NCBI GenBank assembly: GCA_003427395.1
Contig: BFEA01000309.1
Coordinates: 1,845,755-1,891,145, forward strand
From: Chara braunii
Lineage: Eukaryota; Streptophyta; Charophyceae; Charales; Characeae
DNA: 45,391 nt
Reading direction: 5' to 3'
In this document: positions 1 through 9,525 of the stretch, piece by piece
Layout: each line of letters opens with the position of its first letter
How positions within the stretch are numbered: position 1 is the first letter of the stretch
The notes under the pieces: generated by a model
What the model was told of the DNA's origin: nothing
What the model saw: only the letters and a program-made list of their open reading frames with translations
Database searches by the model: none
Translations under genes and position numbers: made by a program

Positions 1-58
<58 letters not shown>
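1..58. repeat. GA dinucleotide microsatellite
   Basis: Uninterrupted GA repeat at the window edge, with one AA slip near its end. Its true length is unknown because the window starts inside it. The following 59-297 shows no convincing gene; the open frame across it has no coding signature and runs into the LTR. Confidence 0.95.
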
Positions 59-297
59 CCTTGCAACAATTTGGTTGTGGAAATGTGCGTTGCAGGAAGC
101 CACAGAACGGGATTTTTGCACATCTCCACAAAGATGTCCAGATTCGAGTTTGAGGAAACTTGACGCTCCCAGTGGCAGTGTGTGCCTGTCCACTGACAGA
201 GTCTGCAGCAGTGCAGCGACTGTTCCTCAGACTGACACAATCCCATTACCAATTTTCTTTTTCCATTACCAATTTTCTATTTCCCCCAAATCAGTTT

Positions 298-1178
298 TGC
301 AATCAGACTCGTTCTCATTCACAGTTTTCATGCATGTAAACAGCAGCGCAGCAAACTGGCGACATGCGCCCACTCAAAACGCAGAGATATGGCATCTAGA
401 TACGAATTCACTTTCAACTGGCTATGGCGACTCAGCGCCCCAACAACTCACTGTTCACATACACCGGATCACCCTGGATACCACACACGCGTCACTCTGA
501 ACACTCACACATACACACACACACACATACACACACACACATATCACACTAAACTACAGCTATGGCAGCTATGGCTGCCTCTACCCTATCGCTATGCTAC
601 GCTCCTTCTCTCTTGCCCACTTCAGCTCCGGGCTCTCTGCAGACCTCCTTGCACAAGTCGTTGTGGCAGCGCTTCCGCATGGCTCACGCAGGAATGAATG
701 AAAGGCTGGGCGCTGCCTCTTGATTTATACTTCTGAAACTCGGTGGTCTGCCCCTTTCCATCGGACCCTGGTGCTCACAGTCCCTCGTGGTACTTGCTGG
801 ACCGAACTGGGACTGGCTGGACCTTACCGCTGACTGACTGTGGACTCACTGCTATACTACCTTAATTGTACTGCAATTGCACTGCAGTTTAGTCCACCAC
901 TTGACTCACCACTTGCCCACTTGCCCACTTGCTGACCTTTTAGAAGGACGACAGCTAGGCTTCTGGAACTCGCTAAGACTTCTACTCTATAGGTCTACAG
1001 ATCGAACCCCTGCTACCCTTGGACCTAGAACAGCCTACCAACTGTTTACGAATACACAGGTCACAGGTTCAACTCTTGGGGTCTACACAGGTACTGTAAC
1101 TGTACATGGGTAGGGTGAGGTCTAGGGATCGAGCCCGAGATACTGCATCTGCTACTGCAAAAGGTGAAAGCCGTTTCA
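298..1178 (-). repeat. 3' LTR of the Ty3/Gypsy element
   Basis: 881 bp, beginning TGCAATCAG and ending CGTTTCA on the plus strand (TGAAACG...GATTGCA in element orientation). It aligns over its whole length with 8177-9025. It carries a ~31-bp stretch near 890-920, around repeated CACTTG words, that the other LTR lacks. It contains a short CA-rich tract near 505-540 and a TATAAAT word on the minus strand at 723-730. Confidence 0.95.
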
Positions 1179-1186
1179 CTCCCACC
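1179..1186 (-). other. Candidate polypurine tract
   Basis: Minus strand reads GGTGGGAG directly against the start of the 3' LTR, the expected place for the plus-strand DNA primer. It is short and has one pyrimidine, so the functional tract may be weak. Confidence 0.65.
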
Positions 1187-1291
1187 GTCCTAAATTCGAG
1201 GTCCTCCGAGAATATTTCAGTCCAAGGCAGGACCTTTACCCTTCCTATCACGCTCATAGGCTCTGACTATGTCGGGAGCTGTTTCTAGAAG

Positions 1292-2461
1292 TTACGTTCT
1301 TGTGAACCAGCGGTCGTCTTCCGGTTCCTGATAGGCAAACCGGACCTTGTACTGCTTCTGGGGACGACCTCTACCTCCTGTTCTAAACACATCTTCGTCT
1401 ACAATGCCTTCTATGTCATAGCTCCCATCAATGTCCGGGGGGATCATGGATCTTCTTGAAGGGAACTGTTGACTTGTGACACACGGCAACAGCTTCGAAG
1501 CATGGAACACCGGGTAGGTGTGGAGGTGTGCTGGAATCTCAATACTGTAGGACGGTCCATCCTCTCCGCCCTTGACTTCTAGAACTGGCCACGGTCCTCT
1601 ATATGCAGGCAGTAACTTCTGCGAGATGTTTTCCTCAGGTGCAAACTCTTTAGCCTTGACCCAGACTAAGTCGCCTACCTTAAACTGCGACGGGCGACGA
1701 TGCTTATTAGCCTGTTCTATCATTCTATGTTGGGCCTTCCTAAAGTTCTCTACAACGGTTGCTAGTTCTTTCTCGTGCTGTATCGCGAACTCCCTGGTAC
1801 CGGGCGGTAACCTGTGAATCTGATCCCGGTTCAGTCCTTTGAATGGTCTACGCAGTCTAAAGGACTTATGCAGCTCGTTGGGAGTGCGACAGGTGGATAG
1901 ATGCACGCTGTTGTTGTATGCACTAGCTACCTTGGGTAACATCTCATCCCAGTCGATCTGATCGGGTCTAATGTACATGAGCAAAACTTGCTGTAGGATC
2001 TTGTTCATCTGTTCAGTCTGACCGTTAGTCTCTACATGGCGGTCAGATGACATCAACAACTTAGATCCGTAGACTCTCATGAGTTCTTGCCAGCTCTGGC
2101 TGGTGAAACGACTATCTCTATCGCTAACTATCGACAAAGGGATTCCATTCTCACTAACCCAAAAGTCAAAGAACTTCTGTATAACTAAGTCTGTACGTGC
2201 CTCTACAGGCAAAAGAACAAAAACTGCATACTTACTAAATCGGTCAACTATGACCATGACTTGGCTCTTACCATGCCTGCTCTTGACTTGGGTGTCCATG
2301 AAGTCTATGGACACTAAGTCTCCCGGCTGATCAGGAATAGGCAAGGGTCTGAGAAGACCTAGAGGGGCACACGTAGTAGTCTTATTCCTCTGGCAAACTT
2401 TGCAACTGCGGACATACTCTATGCAATCATTCTTCATTCCTGGCCAGGTGTACGCACACAT
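1292..2461 (-). CDS. Integrase core and chromodomain segment (389 codons)
   Basis: Integrase catalytic core with D53 (SIDFMD), D114 (VSDRDSRF) and E150 (ETNGQTEQ), 35 residues apart as in the DDE class. The zinc-domain cysteines are C20 and C23. After it come a basic linker, a GPW/Y module (KLLPAYRGPWPVLE) and, at about 348-389, a segment with chromodomain character (YDIEGIVDEDVF...YKVRFAYQEPEDDRW). In chromoviruses this tail guides insertion toward particular chromatin. The reading frame is intact from the upstream stop to the final TGA at 1292, so this part is the best preserved of the element. Confidence 0.9.
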   Translation of the reverse strand: MCAYTWPGMKNDCIEYVRSCKVCQRNKTTTCAPLGLLRPLPIPDQPGDLVSIDFMDTQVKSRHGKSQVMVIVDRFSKYAVFVLLPVEARTDLVIQKFFDFWVSENGIPLSIVSDRDSRFTSQSWQELMRVYGSKLLMSSDRHVETNGQTEQMNKILQQVLLMYIRPDQIDWDEMLPKVASAYNNSVHLSTCRTPNELHKSFRLRRPFKGLNRDQIHRLPPGTREFAIQHEKELATVVENFRKAQHRMIEQANKHRRPSQFKVGDLVWVKAKEFAPEENISQKLLPAYRGPWPVLEVKGGEDGPSYSIEIPAHLHTYPVFHASKLLPCVTSQQFPSRRSMIPPDIDGSYDIEGIVDEDVFRTGGRGRPQKQYKVRFAYQEPEDDRWFTRT

Positions 2462-2479
2462 CAGGTTGGCTAAAGTCTT

Positions 2480-3478
2480 TTACCAACCGAAATATCCCTC
2501 AGTATCGTGGCATTCCCCTAGGATCAAACTACGAATCTCTTCGTTGTTGGGAACACACAGGTGGTCAAATACGTTAGTCTTTTCAAACAGCAACCCGTCT
2601 GTAGTGCGGTAATCTGGTTCAGTCTCTGGGGCCTCTCTAACTCTCTTTAGGAGGTCGCTATAGATGGGGTCCTGCGCATACGCTTGCTTCACTTTCTCTT
2701 GCAGGTCTCTCCCTATATCTAGATAGTGTACTATGGCTCCAAAGTAGTCTGATCTCCTACTCAGAGCGTCCGCAACTACGTTGTACTTGCCCTTCACTGG
2801 CTTGAGCTCAAAGTCATATTGGTCTATCTCCGCGACCCACCTAGTCAACTTAGGTGTCATCTTGGCCTGAGTCTTTAACCAACGAAGCGTCTCATGGTCA
2901 GAATATACTTTGAAGTGCCTCCCAAGCAGGTATTGCTTCCAATGCTCTAGAGCCTGCCTGAGAGTGTATAGTTCTCTCTCATATGTCGAGGTGGCTACCT
3001 TCTCTGAGGGCATCCTTGCTGACATGAACTCTATGGGTCTATAACCATTGTCGTCGTCTTGCTGCAACACGACGCCTATACCATACTGACTCGCGTCCGT
3101 GGTGACGATAAATGGTAGAGACGGATCAACTACTTTGGGGACAGGATACTCTATTAACGCGCGCTTTAATCTCTTTAGCGCAGACGTACAATCTTTATCC
3201 CATTGCCAGATTGCCTCTTTCTTAAGCAACTTGTGCAGGGGAGCGGCAATAGTAGAAAAGTTTCGCACGAACTTTCTATAGTAATTAGCTAGGCCTAGGA
3301 ACGACCGCAACTCTGTCAATGTGCGGGGCGTCTGCCAATCTCTGATCGCCGCGATCTTGCTGTCCTCTGGCTTAATACCATCTCCGTCTAATATGTGGCC
3401 CAAATACAGGACTTGTGTCTTGGCCCACTCGCACTTCTCCGCGTTGATCTTGAAGTTTGACTCTCTCAACTTCTCCAA
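2480..3478 (-). CDS. RT connection, RNase H and integrase zinc-domain start (332 codons)
   Basis: The frame continues upstream of the first Met with the expected RT palm and thumb residues (…LVFSR…), so its start is set by the upstream frameshift and not by a real initiation codon. RNase H residues visible: D128 in TTDAS, the Glu in YERELYTL, the Asp in VYSDHE and the Asp in VADALSR. The tail enters the H2C2 integrase zinc domain at CHDTEGYFGW. A Tyr stands where the second zinc-binding His is expected (His-x4-Tyr), followed by TAA. The next open segment follows in the same frame 18 nt later. Confidence 0.85.
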   Translation of the reverse strand: MEKLRESNFKINAEKCEWAKTQVLYLGHILDGDGIKPEDSKIAAIRDWQTPRTLTELRSFLGLANYYRKFVRNFSTIAAPLHKLLKKEAIWQWDKDCTSALKRLKRALIEYPVPKVVDPSLPFIVTTDASQYGIGVVLQQDDDNGYRPIEFMSARMPSEKVATSTYERELYTLRQALEHWKQYLLGRHFKVYSDHETLRWLKTQAKMTPKLTRWVAEIDQYDFELKPVKGKYNVVADALSRRSDYFGAIVHYLDIGRDLQEKVKQAYAQDPIYSDLLKRVREAPETEPDYRTTDGLLFEKTNVFDHLCVPNNEEIRSLILGECHDTEGYFGW

Positions 3479-3515
3479 GATCTGCCTCAGATGACCCTGG
3501 TGCTCTTGGAGGGTC

Positions 3516-4946
3516 CTACTGAAAACTAATATCCAAGTAGACTACTACAAACTTGTCTAACCACGGTCTAAACAAATCGTTCATACATCGCTGAAAGGTG
3601 GCTGGCGCGTTAGTTACTCCAAAGGGCATCACTATGAACTCATAGTGCCCATATCTAGTCCGGAACGCAGTCTTGTACTGGTCATCAGGATGGACCTCTA
3701 TCTGATGGTATCCGGTCTTCAAGTCTATCTTAGAGAAATACTTGCAACCCTGCACCCGATCTAGAAGATCACCTATCCTGGGCAGTGGCTCAACATTCTT
3801 CACTGTAATCGCTTTCAAACCCCTATAGTTTATACGCATACGAAACTTTCCTTCCTTCTTGGGGACAAACAGAACAGGTGCTCCAAAAGAAGACGAACTG
3901 GGCCTGATCCAGCCTTTCTCGAGGAGTTCGTCTAATTGCTTGCGTAACTCCTCCAACTCTCTAGGGGACATCCTGTAGACTGCTCCCTTAGGAGTTCTAC
4001 TGCTAGGCTCTATCTCTATCCTGTGCTGGATGGGTCGCGACACTACTCCTGTCGGTGACTCAGTTAAGTCTTTGAATTCCTCCAGCAGCTTGGCTATGGT
4101 TGGATCTGTAGAACTATCTTCTTTCTTGGCCTCAGTGACAGGTCTAACATAAACTACAAAGACCTGGTCCTCTAACTGCTCCTTTTTCACTAGTCGCGCG
4201 AACGCGGGAGCACTGAGGCAGCAATGTGCCAAGGTGTTATCTACACCTGACACATGGAATAGGCGGGTTGTCTTTACCTCACCTGATGGACTAGGGAGAC
4301 TACACTCATGCTCTCTCAAATGGAGTGTGGCCCCCGCTGCCTCTCCCCAATCCATTCCTAAGACTACATCGAAAGGAAGGTCATCCTGTACGAGGAGAGT
4401 CAAGGAATGGAGAACTTTCTCCATCTGCCCATCTTTCTCTAAGCGAAAGTACGCTTGGACTCCCTCTACATAGTCCTCAACACGCATCGTGCGGTTGTCT
4501 GCGAGGACACTGACTATGGGGTCTGCCAATTTCTGGACCTTTAATCCTAGCCTTAACTTTTTCAGTGCTTCGCGGCTAATATAACTGCGGGTGGCCCCTG
4601 AGTCTATAAGGGCCCCTACTCTACTCCTGAAAACTTCTACATCTACCAAGATCAATTGTCCTTTATTCTCTTTCTTCATTTTCGCCCAGGCGGGCATCCT
4701 CTCCTTTAACTCTTTTGTCACACCTGTGAGGGACGTGCCTAGAGAGACGCTAACACAAGCAGTCTCTAGATAACTATCTAGGCACGGGCCTGCAACCTCT
4801 GTCATAGGCTTATGTGGGTTGGGAGTGTCCTGTTCGCACGCGCTCACTTCTCCACATGGCCGTGAAGTAGGGGCAGTTGCAACCCCTACTGGCGGCTGCC
4901 TTTTGACTGCTGGGCAGCCCAATGGGTCTGTTTGTACTTTGGACAA
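3516..4946 (-). CDS. Protease and N-terminal RT segment of pol (476 codons)
   Basis: Open segment that overlaps the end of gag by 61 nt in a different frame, so pol would need a frameshift or a repaired junction to be expressed. It begins just after a TAA near 4952; no ATG marks a natural start. Residues 113-123 hold the aspartic protease core ([11 protein letters not shown]), a single-Asp half-site typical of retroelement proteases that work as dimers. RT fingers and palm run from about residue 300 to 472 ([17 protein letters not shown]408 in SKIDL). The segment stops 4 residues after Y470-L471-D472, at the damaged active site. Confidence 0.85.
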   Translation of the reverse strand: MSKVQTDPLGCPAVKRQPPVGVATAPTSRPCGEVSACEQDTPNPHKPMTEVAGPCLDSYLETACVSVSLGTSLTGVTKELKERMPAWAKMKKENKGQLILVDVEVFRSRVGALIDSGATRSYISREALKKLRLGLKVQKLADPIVSVLADNRTMRVEDYVEGVQAYFRLEKDGQMEKVLHSLTLLVQDDLPFDVVLGMDWGEAAGATLHLREHECSLPSPSGEVKTTRLFHVSGVDNTLAHCCLSAPAFARLVKKEQLEDQVFVVYVRPVTEAKKEDSSTDPTIAKLLEEFKDLTESPTGVVSRPIQHRIEIEPSSRTPKGAVYRMSPRELEELRKQLDELLEKGWIRPSSSSFGAPVLFVPKKEGKFRMRINYRGLKAITVKNVEPLPRIGDLLDRVQGCKYFSKIDLKTGYHQIEVHPDDQYKTAFRTRYGHYEFIVMPFGVTNAPATFQRCMNDLFRPWLDKFVVVYLDISFQ

Positions 4947-6849
4947 AATTTAATTACGTGGGCCGGGTCACCACAAAATACGCATTGACCCTGGTCTACG
5001 TGTTCCTGCCATACGCGCTGGTCCAAGACCAAATCTTCCCAGGGCCTGCCCTGTGGCAAGCCTGGGTGCCATCCTCCTTGAGGTGGCCTTCCACCTCGTC
5101 GCTGTGGGGACCGACTAGAACCTTGGCGATTTGGCGGGGGACCTTGACCCCTACCTCCCACTTGGCGGTTTCCTTGTCCCCCAACCCCCTGTGCGCCCGG
5201 TCCTCGGCCTCCCGTGGCCTGGCCCCTTTGCCCCTGGCCTCCTCCTCTAATTGGCGGCCTCGCTCCAACCGCGACAACAACATAGGACCTCCCTTGCCCC
5301 ACACTATTGTCCTCTTCCTTGAGGCCCCACTCAATCTGACTATATGGGACCTCGTCAGTACCACCTTCTTCTAAGGTAAAGATCATGTGATCCTTGGCCC
5401 TCACTTGGCCTGAGATGTTACGGTCTTTCCACCTTTTCCCCTTATCCAAGTCCTTGTGCCAGAAAGTGTTAACTGGCATGAACCTTGACTCATACAAGAC
5501 CACTTTCCTACTCAATGCATCATAAGTGATGCCGGCCTGTTGAGATTTGTCAAAGAAATGCCCACGCAGGGCCTCTGGCATGGTACGATAAAATTACTGG
5601 ACCAATTGGGTCTTAGTGACCCCATGGTCTGGGACAGCTACCAAGTCATCCACGGTGCCCTTGAGTGCTCTTGTACTCCTTCACTGTCGCGAATGGATCG
5701 TTTGTAGCTTGTCAGAGGCGCGAACGCCTCTCGTTGGGTCTGCAAATCGCTCCCTCAGGAGCTTGAAGAACTGAGGAAGGGGGGTGCCTTTAGAGTAAGC
5801 AACCAGGTACAGCCGACTGTGCACGCGATGGATCTGGCGAAACTGGCCGCTTCGTCTTTGAGGGCCTGGAGAGCTACGAGGACTTGCTCTTCTGTCAGGA
5901 TGTGCTGTAGGTACACATAACTATTGACACTGGCCTCCCAGTTGTCAAAGTTCTCCTCCTTCTTTCCCCCGTTGTCAAAGTTCTCCTCCTTTACGGGCTC
6001 TTTACGGGGTCTGGCCTCGCCCTCTGCTGCGGCTATCGCTTTAGCACTTTCAATGGCACCATCGCAAAACTTTCCCACGTTGTCCCTTAGTTGTCTGACT
6101 TTGCCCCCAATATGGGTGACCATATCGCGCGCAAAGTCTCTGAACCCCGACCGCATGACACTCGAGGCTACCTCTTGACTTCAACTGGCTTGACGCTCCT
6201 CCATCCAAGCCGCGCTCAACACCTCCAAGTATCCCAACACTTTATTCCATTTGGCCTTGTCGTATGCCTGGGCCTGCACTTCTTTCCTACAATCTTGCAC
6301 CTTTGCCACCTCTGCGGTCAGTCTATTGACTTCCTCCCTCCTTCTCTTCTTCTCCCTCTTCATTCTCAATTTCCATGCCAACTTTTGCTCCTCCTCCCTT
6401 TCTCGCCGTTCCATAGGGTCCTTCATTGCTGCTAGCTCCCTGGCTAGTGCATCTCTCTCACCCTGAGGCACATAAGACTCCGCCTCCTCGTCTTCTCTGA
6501 ACGATAAATTAGCGACCCACTCACTTATCTTTTTCTCCATCTCTGCGTCTTTATCCTTTTTCGTGACACTGTTCCCTTCTCCACTCTCAATCCGCATTCT
6601 ATCTTTTTCTTCCTCTGTTGCCGCTTCTTCCTCAACAACCTTTCTCCTCTCTTCCTCCTCCTGTTGAACCCTCTTCATCTCCTCCTCTAACCTCTTCATC
6701 TTAGTCGCCTGCTCCTCTGCGATAGCCTTTAACTTCGCCTGCTTCTCGAGCTCTTTCCTTTCTTTGTTCTCTCTCACTAAGGCGGCCATGTTCTCTTGCT
6801 GTTCCTGAGTGTAGGGGCTAGTGCTCAACCCACTCCGGGTGTCAACCAT
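4886..6849 (-). pseudogene. gag: Broken gag (capsid and zinc-knuckle nucleocapsid)
   Basis: Gag is the structural protein that packages element RNA. It starts at the ATG at 6849 with MVDTRSG and a long charged coiled coil rich in E, K and R. An in-frame TGA at 6181-6183 interrupts it; the same frame continues at once to 5755. Around 5820 the capsid-like sequence moves to another frame, where further stops near 5680 and 5595 occur before the open stretch from 5581 to 4886. That last part has a Gly/Arg/Gln-rich linker and a CCHC zinc knuckle, C-x2-C-x4-H-x4-C, at about residues 200-213 of the 231-residue stretch (CVFC...H...C). Its end overlaps the pol frame by 61 nt in a different frame. The order and the knuckle make the identity firm; the breaks mean no full Gag can be made. 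Confidence 0.9.
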
Positions 6850-7872
6850 GGTGATAAGTGTACAACCGGATTAGTGGTTCGAAACCCCACCATGTAGACT
6901 CTAAGCCCTGACTGACAGACCTACAGACTCAATCTAAGACTCACAGAATCCGTACAGGGATCCTGCCAACTAGGGTCTATAGCCATGACCTAACTATGGC
7001 TGTCACTACTAGACCTGTTGCTGATCAGGAGGCATTTAAGGAGATCCCCCGTAACTCCTCAGGAATTATTTAATGTCGCAGACAAGACGACGCGATCAGC
7101 AGGTCTCTCAAGACTTAGACGGTCCACAGCTCGGATTTCGGGCCTACCGTGCCACACCGAGCAGCCCGTCGGTTAGTACCGGTCCTTGGGAAGGTTCGTG
7201 TCCATCAGGACAGTCGAGTCATCAGACACAGCTTTTAACCCTACTCATCCTGTGTGGGTTTGGTCAACAAAACCCTATCCTTCATCCACAAAGTACTATC
7301 ACCTAGGACAGAAGAGACTCGATGCAGAAAGAATAGACAGACAGACTGGACTCAACTAGTACCAAGGGGTGTGTGCACATCCATAGGGCGAGGGATAGGT
7401 TGAAGGCTTGGCGAGATGTTACCGGCTCCAGCTTGGTCAAAGTAGTGGTCAACACCTTGGTCAACGCCGGTAAACGCTGCGGTCAACCCCCGATCAACCC
7501 CCGGTCAACCCCCGGTCAACTCCGGTCAACGCCGGTCAACACCTCCGGTCAACCCTTCGGTCAGCTATGGCTGCCGGCTCCTCTTCCTCGCCAACCCTCT
7601 TCTCCCTTTCACCTTCCTTGCCTCCTTTCACCCCGGCTGTTTTCTTCTCGCTTTCTCTTTATTTTTTTTTATTTTTTTTTTTGGATCGGCCCTCTCTTCA
7701 CCTCTCAGCTATGGCCTCTTTCTCTCCCTTCTCGGTCTCTCCCCTTCTGTCCGGTCTCTCTCCCTCTTTCGTTACTCCGTGGTGACACTCCGCGGCTAAG
7801 GCCTCTTCTCCTTTCTCCACGTGGGACTGCACAGCTCGCTTCACAGGTATGTGACAACCAAACTTGTATCGC

Positions 7873-7933
<61 letters not shown>

Positions 7934-8163
7934 CGTAGCGGTATCTTCAGCGCAGCAGGTACATAGTAACCCAATCTTGTATCGCTCAACCTTACTCTCT
8001 CTCTCTCTCTCTCGGTCTTCTTCTTCGTCGTGGTCTTCTTGCAGGTGCGCGGCGGCTTCTCCAACCTCAGGTCTGCTATGGCGGACTACAACCTTCGGCG
8101 GCCACCTCTTCTATGGCGCATCAGGCCCTGCACACGATGGCGCGCATGGAATAGCGGGCACCA
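6850..8163 (-). other. Retrotransposon leader (5' untranslated region)
   Basis: About 1.3 kb between the primer-binding site and the gag ATG, with no convincing gene. It contains two CT tracts (7875-7931 and ~7994-8014). Each tract is preceded by a similar phrase ending CTTGTATCGCTCA (around 7863 and 7976), so this part is a local duplication. It also holds the GGTCAAC array (7434-7565). Open frames here are low-complexity by-products. Confidence 0.75.
7434..7565 (-). repeat. Array of GTTGACC motifs (W-box-like) in the leader
   Basis: Eight exact GGTCAAC words plus four one-base variants (GGTCAAA, GGTAAAC, GATCAAC, GGTCAGC) lie in ~130 bp, spaced mostly 9-12 bp with C/G-rich spacers. On the element's sense strand each reads GTTGACC, which contains TTGACC, a match to the W-box core bound by plant WRKY factors. 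It may equally be a simple tandem repeat; the regulatory reading is inference. Confidence 0.75.
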
Positions 8164-8175
8164 GCTCCGATACCA
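8164..8175 (-). other. Primer-binding site, initiator Met-tRNA type
   Basis: Minus strand reads TGGTATCGGAGC, one base from the common plant primer-binding site TGGTATCAGAGC, which pairs with the 3' end of initiator Met-tRNA including its CCA. It sits one base inside the 5' LTR, exactly where reverse transcription should be primed. The A-to-G mismatch is in the middle of the site. Confidence 0.9.
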
Positions 8176-8176
8176 A

Positions 8177-9025
8177 TGCAATCAGACTCATTCTCGTTCA
8201 CAGTTTTCATGCATGTAAACAGCAACGCAGCAAACTGGCGACATGCGCCCACTCAAAACTTAGAGATATGGTATCCAGATACGAATTCACTTTCAACTGG
8301 CTATGGCGACTCAGCGCCCCAACGACTCACTGTTCACATACACCGGATCACCCTGGATACCGCACACGTGTCACTCTGAACACTCACACATACACACACA
8401 CACACACATACTTCACACTAAACTACAACTATGGCAGCTATGGCTGCCTCTACCCTATCGCTATGCTACACTCCTTCTCTCTTGCCCACTTTAGCTCCGG
8501 GCTCTTTGCAGACCTCCTTGCACAAGTCGCTGTGGCAGCGCTTCCGCATGGCTCACGCAGGAATGAATGAAAGGCTGGGCGCTGCCTCTTGATTTATACT
8601 TCTGAAACTCGGTGGTCTGCCCCTTTCGATCGGCCCCTGGTGCTCACAGTCCCTCGTGGTACTTGCTGGACCGAACTGGGACTGGCTGGACCTTACCGCT
8701 GACGGACTGTGGATTCACCGCTATCCTACCGTAATCGTACTGCAATTGCACTGCACCACTTGCCCACTTGCCCACTTTCTGACCTTCTAGAAGGACGACA
8801 ACTAGGCTTCTGGAACTCGCTAAGACTTCTACTCTATAGGTCTACGAATCGAACCCCTGCTACCCTTGGACCTAGAACAGCCTACCAACTGTTTACGAAT
8901 ACACAGGTCACATGTTCAACTCTCGGGGTCTACACAGGTACTGTAACTGTACATGGGTAGGGTGAGGTCTAGGGATCGAGCCCTGGATACTGCATCTGCT
9001 ACTGCAAAAGGTGAAAACCGTTTCA
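8177..9025 (-). repeat. 5' LTR of the Ty3/Gypsy element
   Basis: 849 bp, same TG...CA ends as the other copy. In element orientation it precedes the primer-binding site with one spacer base (8176). As the 5' LTR it would carry the promoter; a TATA-like word lies inside it at 8592-8599. Confidence 0.95.
8592..8599 (-). promoter_or_regulatory. Candidate TATA box in the 5' LTR
   Basis: Minus strand reads GTATAAAT, conserved in both LTRs (723-730 in the 3' copy). Transcription would start roughly 30 bp further along the minus strand, leaving a ~390-bp R-U5 before the primer-binding site. Position and sequence fit; expression is not shown. Confidence 0.5.
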
Positions 9026-9384
9026 GTTTGACTTGGTGAGGATTTTCGAACCGGTTTTCATTCCTCACCCATGAACATAAATGCCAGGAATGAAAACTCG
9101 TCAAATTTTAAAAAGTAAAACCTGCCACATTTCGTGGCCAAATGACAATACCAGAAACATGAACCCTCCTTCTCTTTGCACACTAACCAAAGCACGACCT
9201 TACGATCCCTTCTCTATCTGTGGCTGGCAAGCGTGTCACACAGAAGAATGATCCTCGTTCCTATACTTTTCTCACCTCTAGTGGGACTTGGCCCCCGTAT
9301 GCCTACAATTAGGAGTAGTGGTAGGTAGGTAATGTGAGGTGAAACTGATTAGCCCCAGGTAAATTTAGAGTTATTTTACTCATT
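9026..9384. other. Flank of the retrotransposon, no gene seen
   Basis: Non-coding. It includes a perfect 12-bp inverted repeat GTTTTCATTCCT / AGGAATGAAAAC (9053-9064 and 9086-9097) separated by 21 bp. No homologue is recognised. Confidence 0.5.
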
Positions 9385-9525
9385 GAATTCTGTCTGGATT
9401 CAAACTCAGGTTTGTTCATCAACAGTTCTTGGCTGTACCATTCAGCCACACTGGCTGGGTAATCATCTGGATTTGAACTTGGGTCTGCATTTCAACAATT
9501 TATGGTTGTACCCACTGAGGGCACG
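9385..9525 (-). repeat. tRNA-derived SINE-like double module
   Basis: On the minus strand TGGCTGAATGG (9438-9448) fits the RNA polymerase III A box TRGCNNARYGG. AGTTTGAATCC (9396-9406) fits the B box, with a tRNA-like 31-bp gap. A second copy of the same arrangement lies alongside: AGTTCAAATCC (9469-9479) as B box and GCCCTCAGTGG (9512-9522) as a weaker A box. Neither folds as a complete tRNA by eye, so a dimeric tRNA-derived SINE or its remnant is the better call. No poly-A tail or target duplication was identified. Confidence 0.55.

Larger units (their letters stand above)
1292..4946 (-). pseudogene. pol: Broken pol: protease, RT, RNase H, integrase, chromodomain
   Basis: Polyprotein gene for replication and integration. 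Protease: DSGA at about residue 115 of the first segment (4946-3516). RT: the first catalytic Asp is in [11 protein letters not shown], followed by [13 protein letters not shown]. The YLDD box is cut to YLD by a 5-nt deletion near 3525-3535, which also shifts the frame and ends the segment at a TAG. The next segment (3478-2480) holds the RT connection, RNase H (TTDAS; YERE; YSDHE; VADALSR) and the start of the integrase zinc domain. A TAA just before 2480 interrupts that domain in frame. The last segment (2461-1292) supplies CKVC, the catalytic triad D53, D114 and E150 (D-x35-E), a GPW-type C-terminal module and a chromodomain-like tail. No working enzyme set can come from this copy. Confidence 0.95.
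298..9025 (-). mobile_element. Ty3/Gypsy chromovirus-type LTR retrotransposon, full length but defective
   Basis: Element of about 8.7 kb read on the minus strand: 5' LTR (8177-9025), primer-binding site, leader, gag, pol with protease-RT-RNase H-integrase-chromodomain order, polypurine tract, 3' LTR (298-1178). The integrase after RT/RNase H places it in Ty3/Gypsy, and the terminal chromodomain-like segment in the chromovirus branch. GTTT stands immediately outside both LTRs (294-297 and 9026-9029) and fits a 4-bp target duplication; 5 bp is more usual for the family, and the fifth base does not match. In the first ~215 bp of the LTRs I count 10 mismatches, 9 of them transitions, so the insertion is not recent. 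Gag and pol each carry inactivating changes, so the copy cannot move by itself. It could still be mobilised by proteins from intact relatives, since the LTRs, PBS and PPT look present. Confidence 0.95.

Noticed and set aside
6870-6900. GGTTCGAAACCCC as part of a tRNA gene near the gag start
   Set aside because: B-box-like word only; no A box or cloverleaf partner around it.
7373-8570. Overlapping 197- and 249-residue frames in the leader and LTR
   Set aside because: They run through CT microsatellites, the GGTCAAC array and LTR sequence that also occurs at 298-1178, so they are retrotransposon non-coding sequence.
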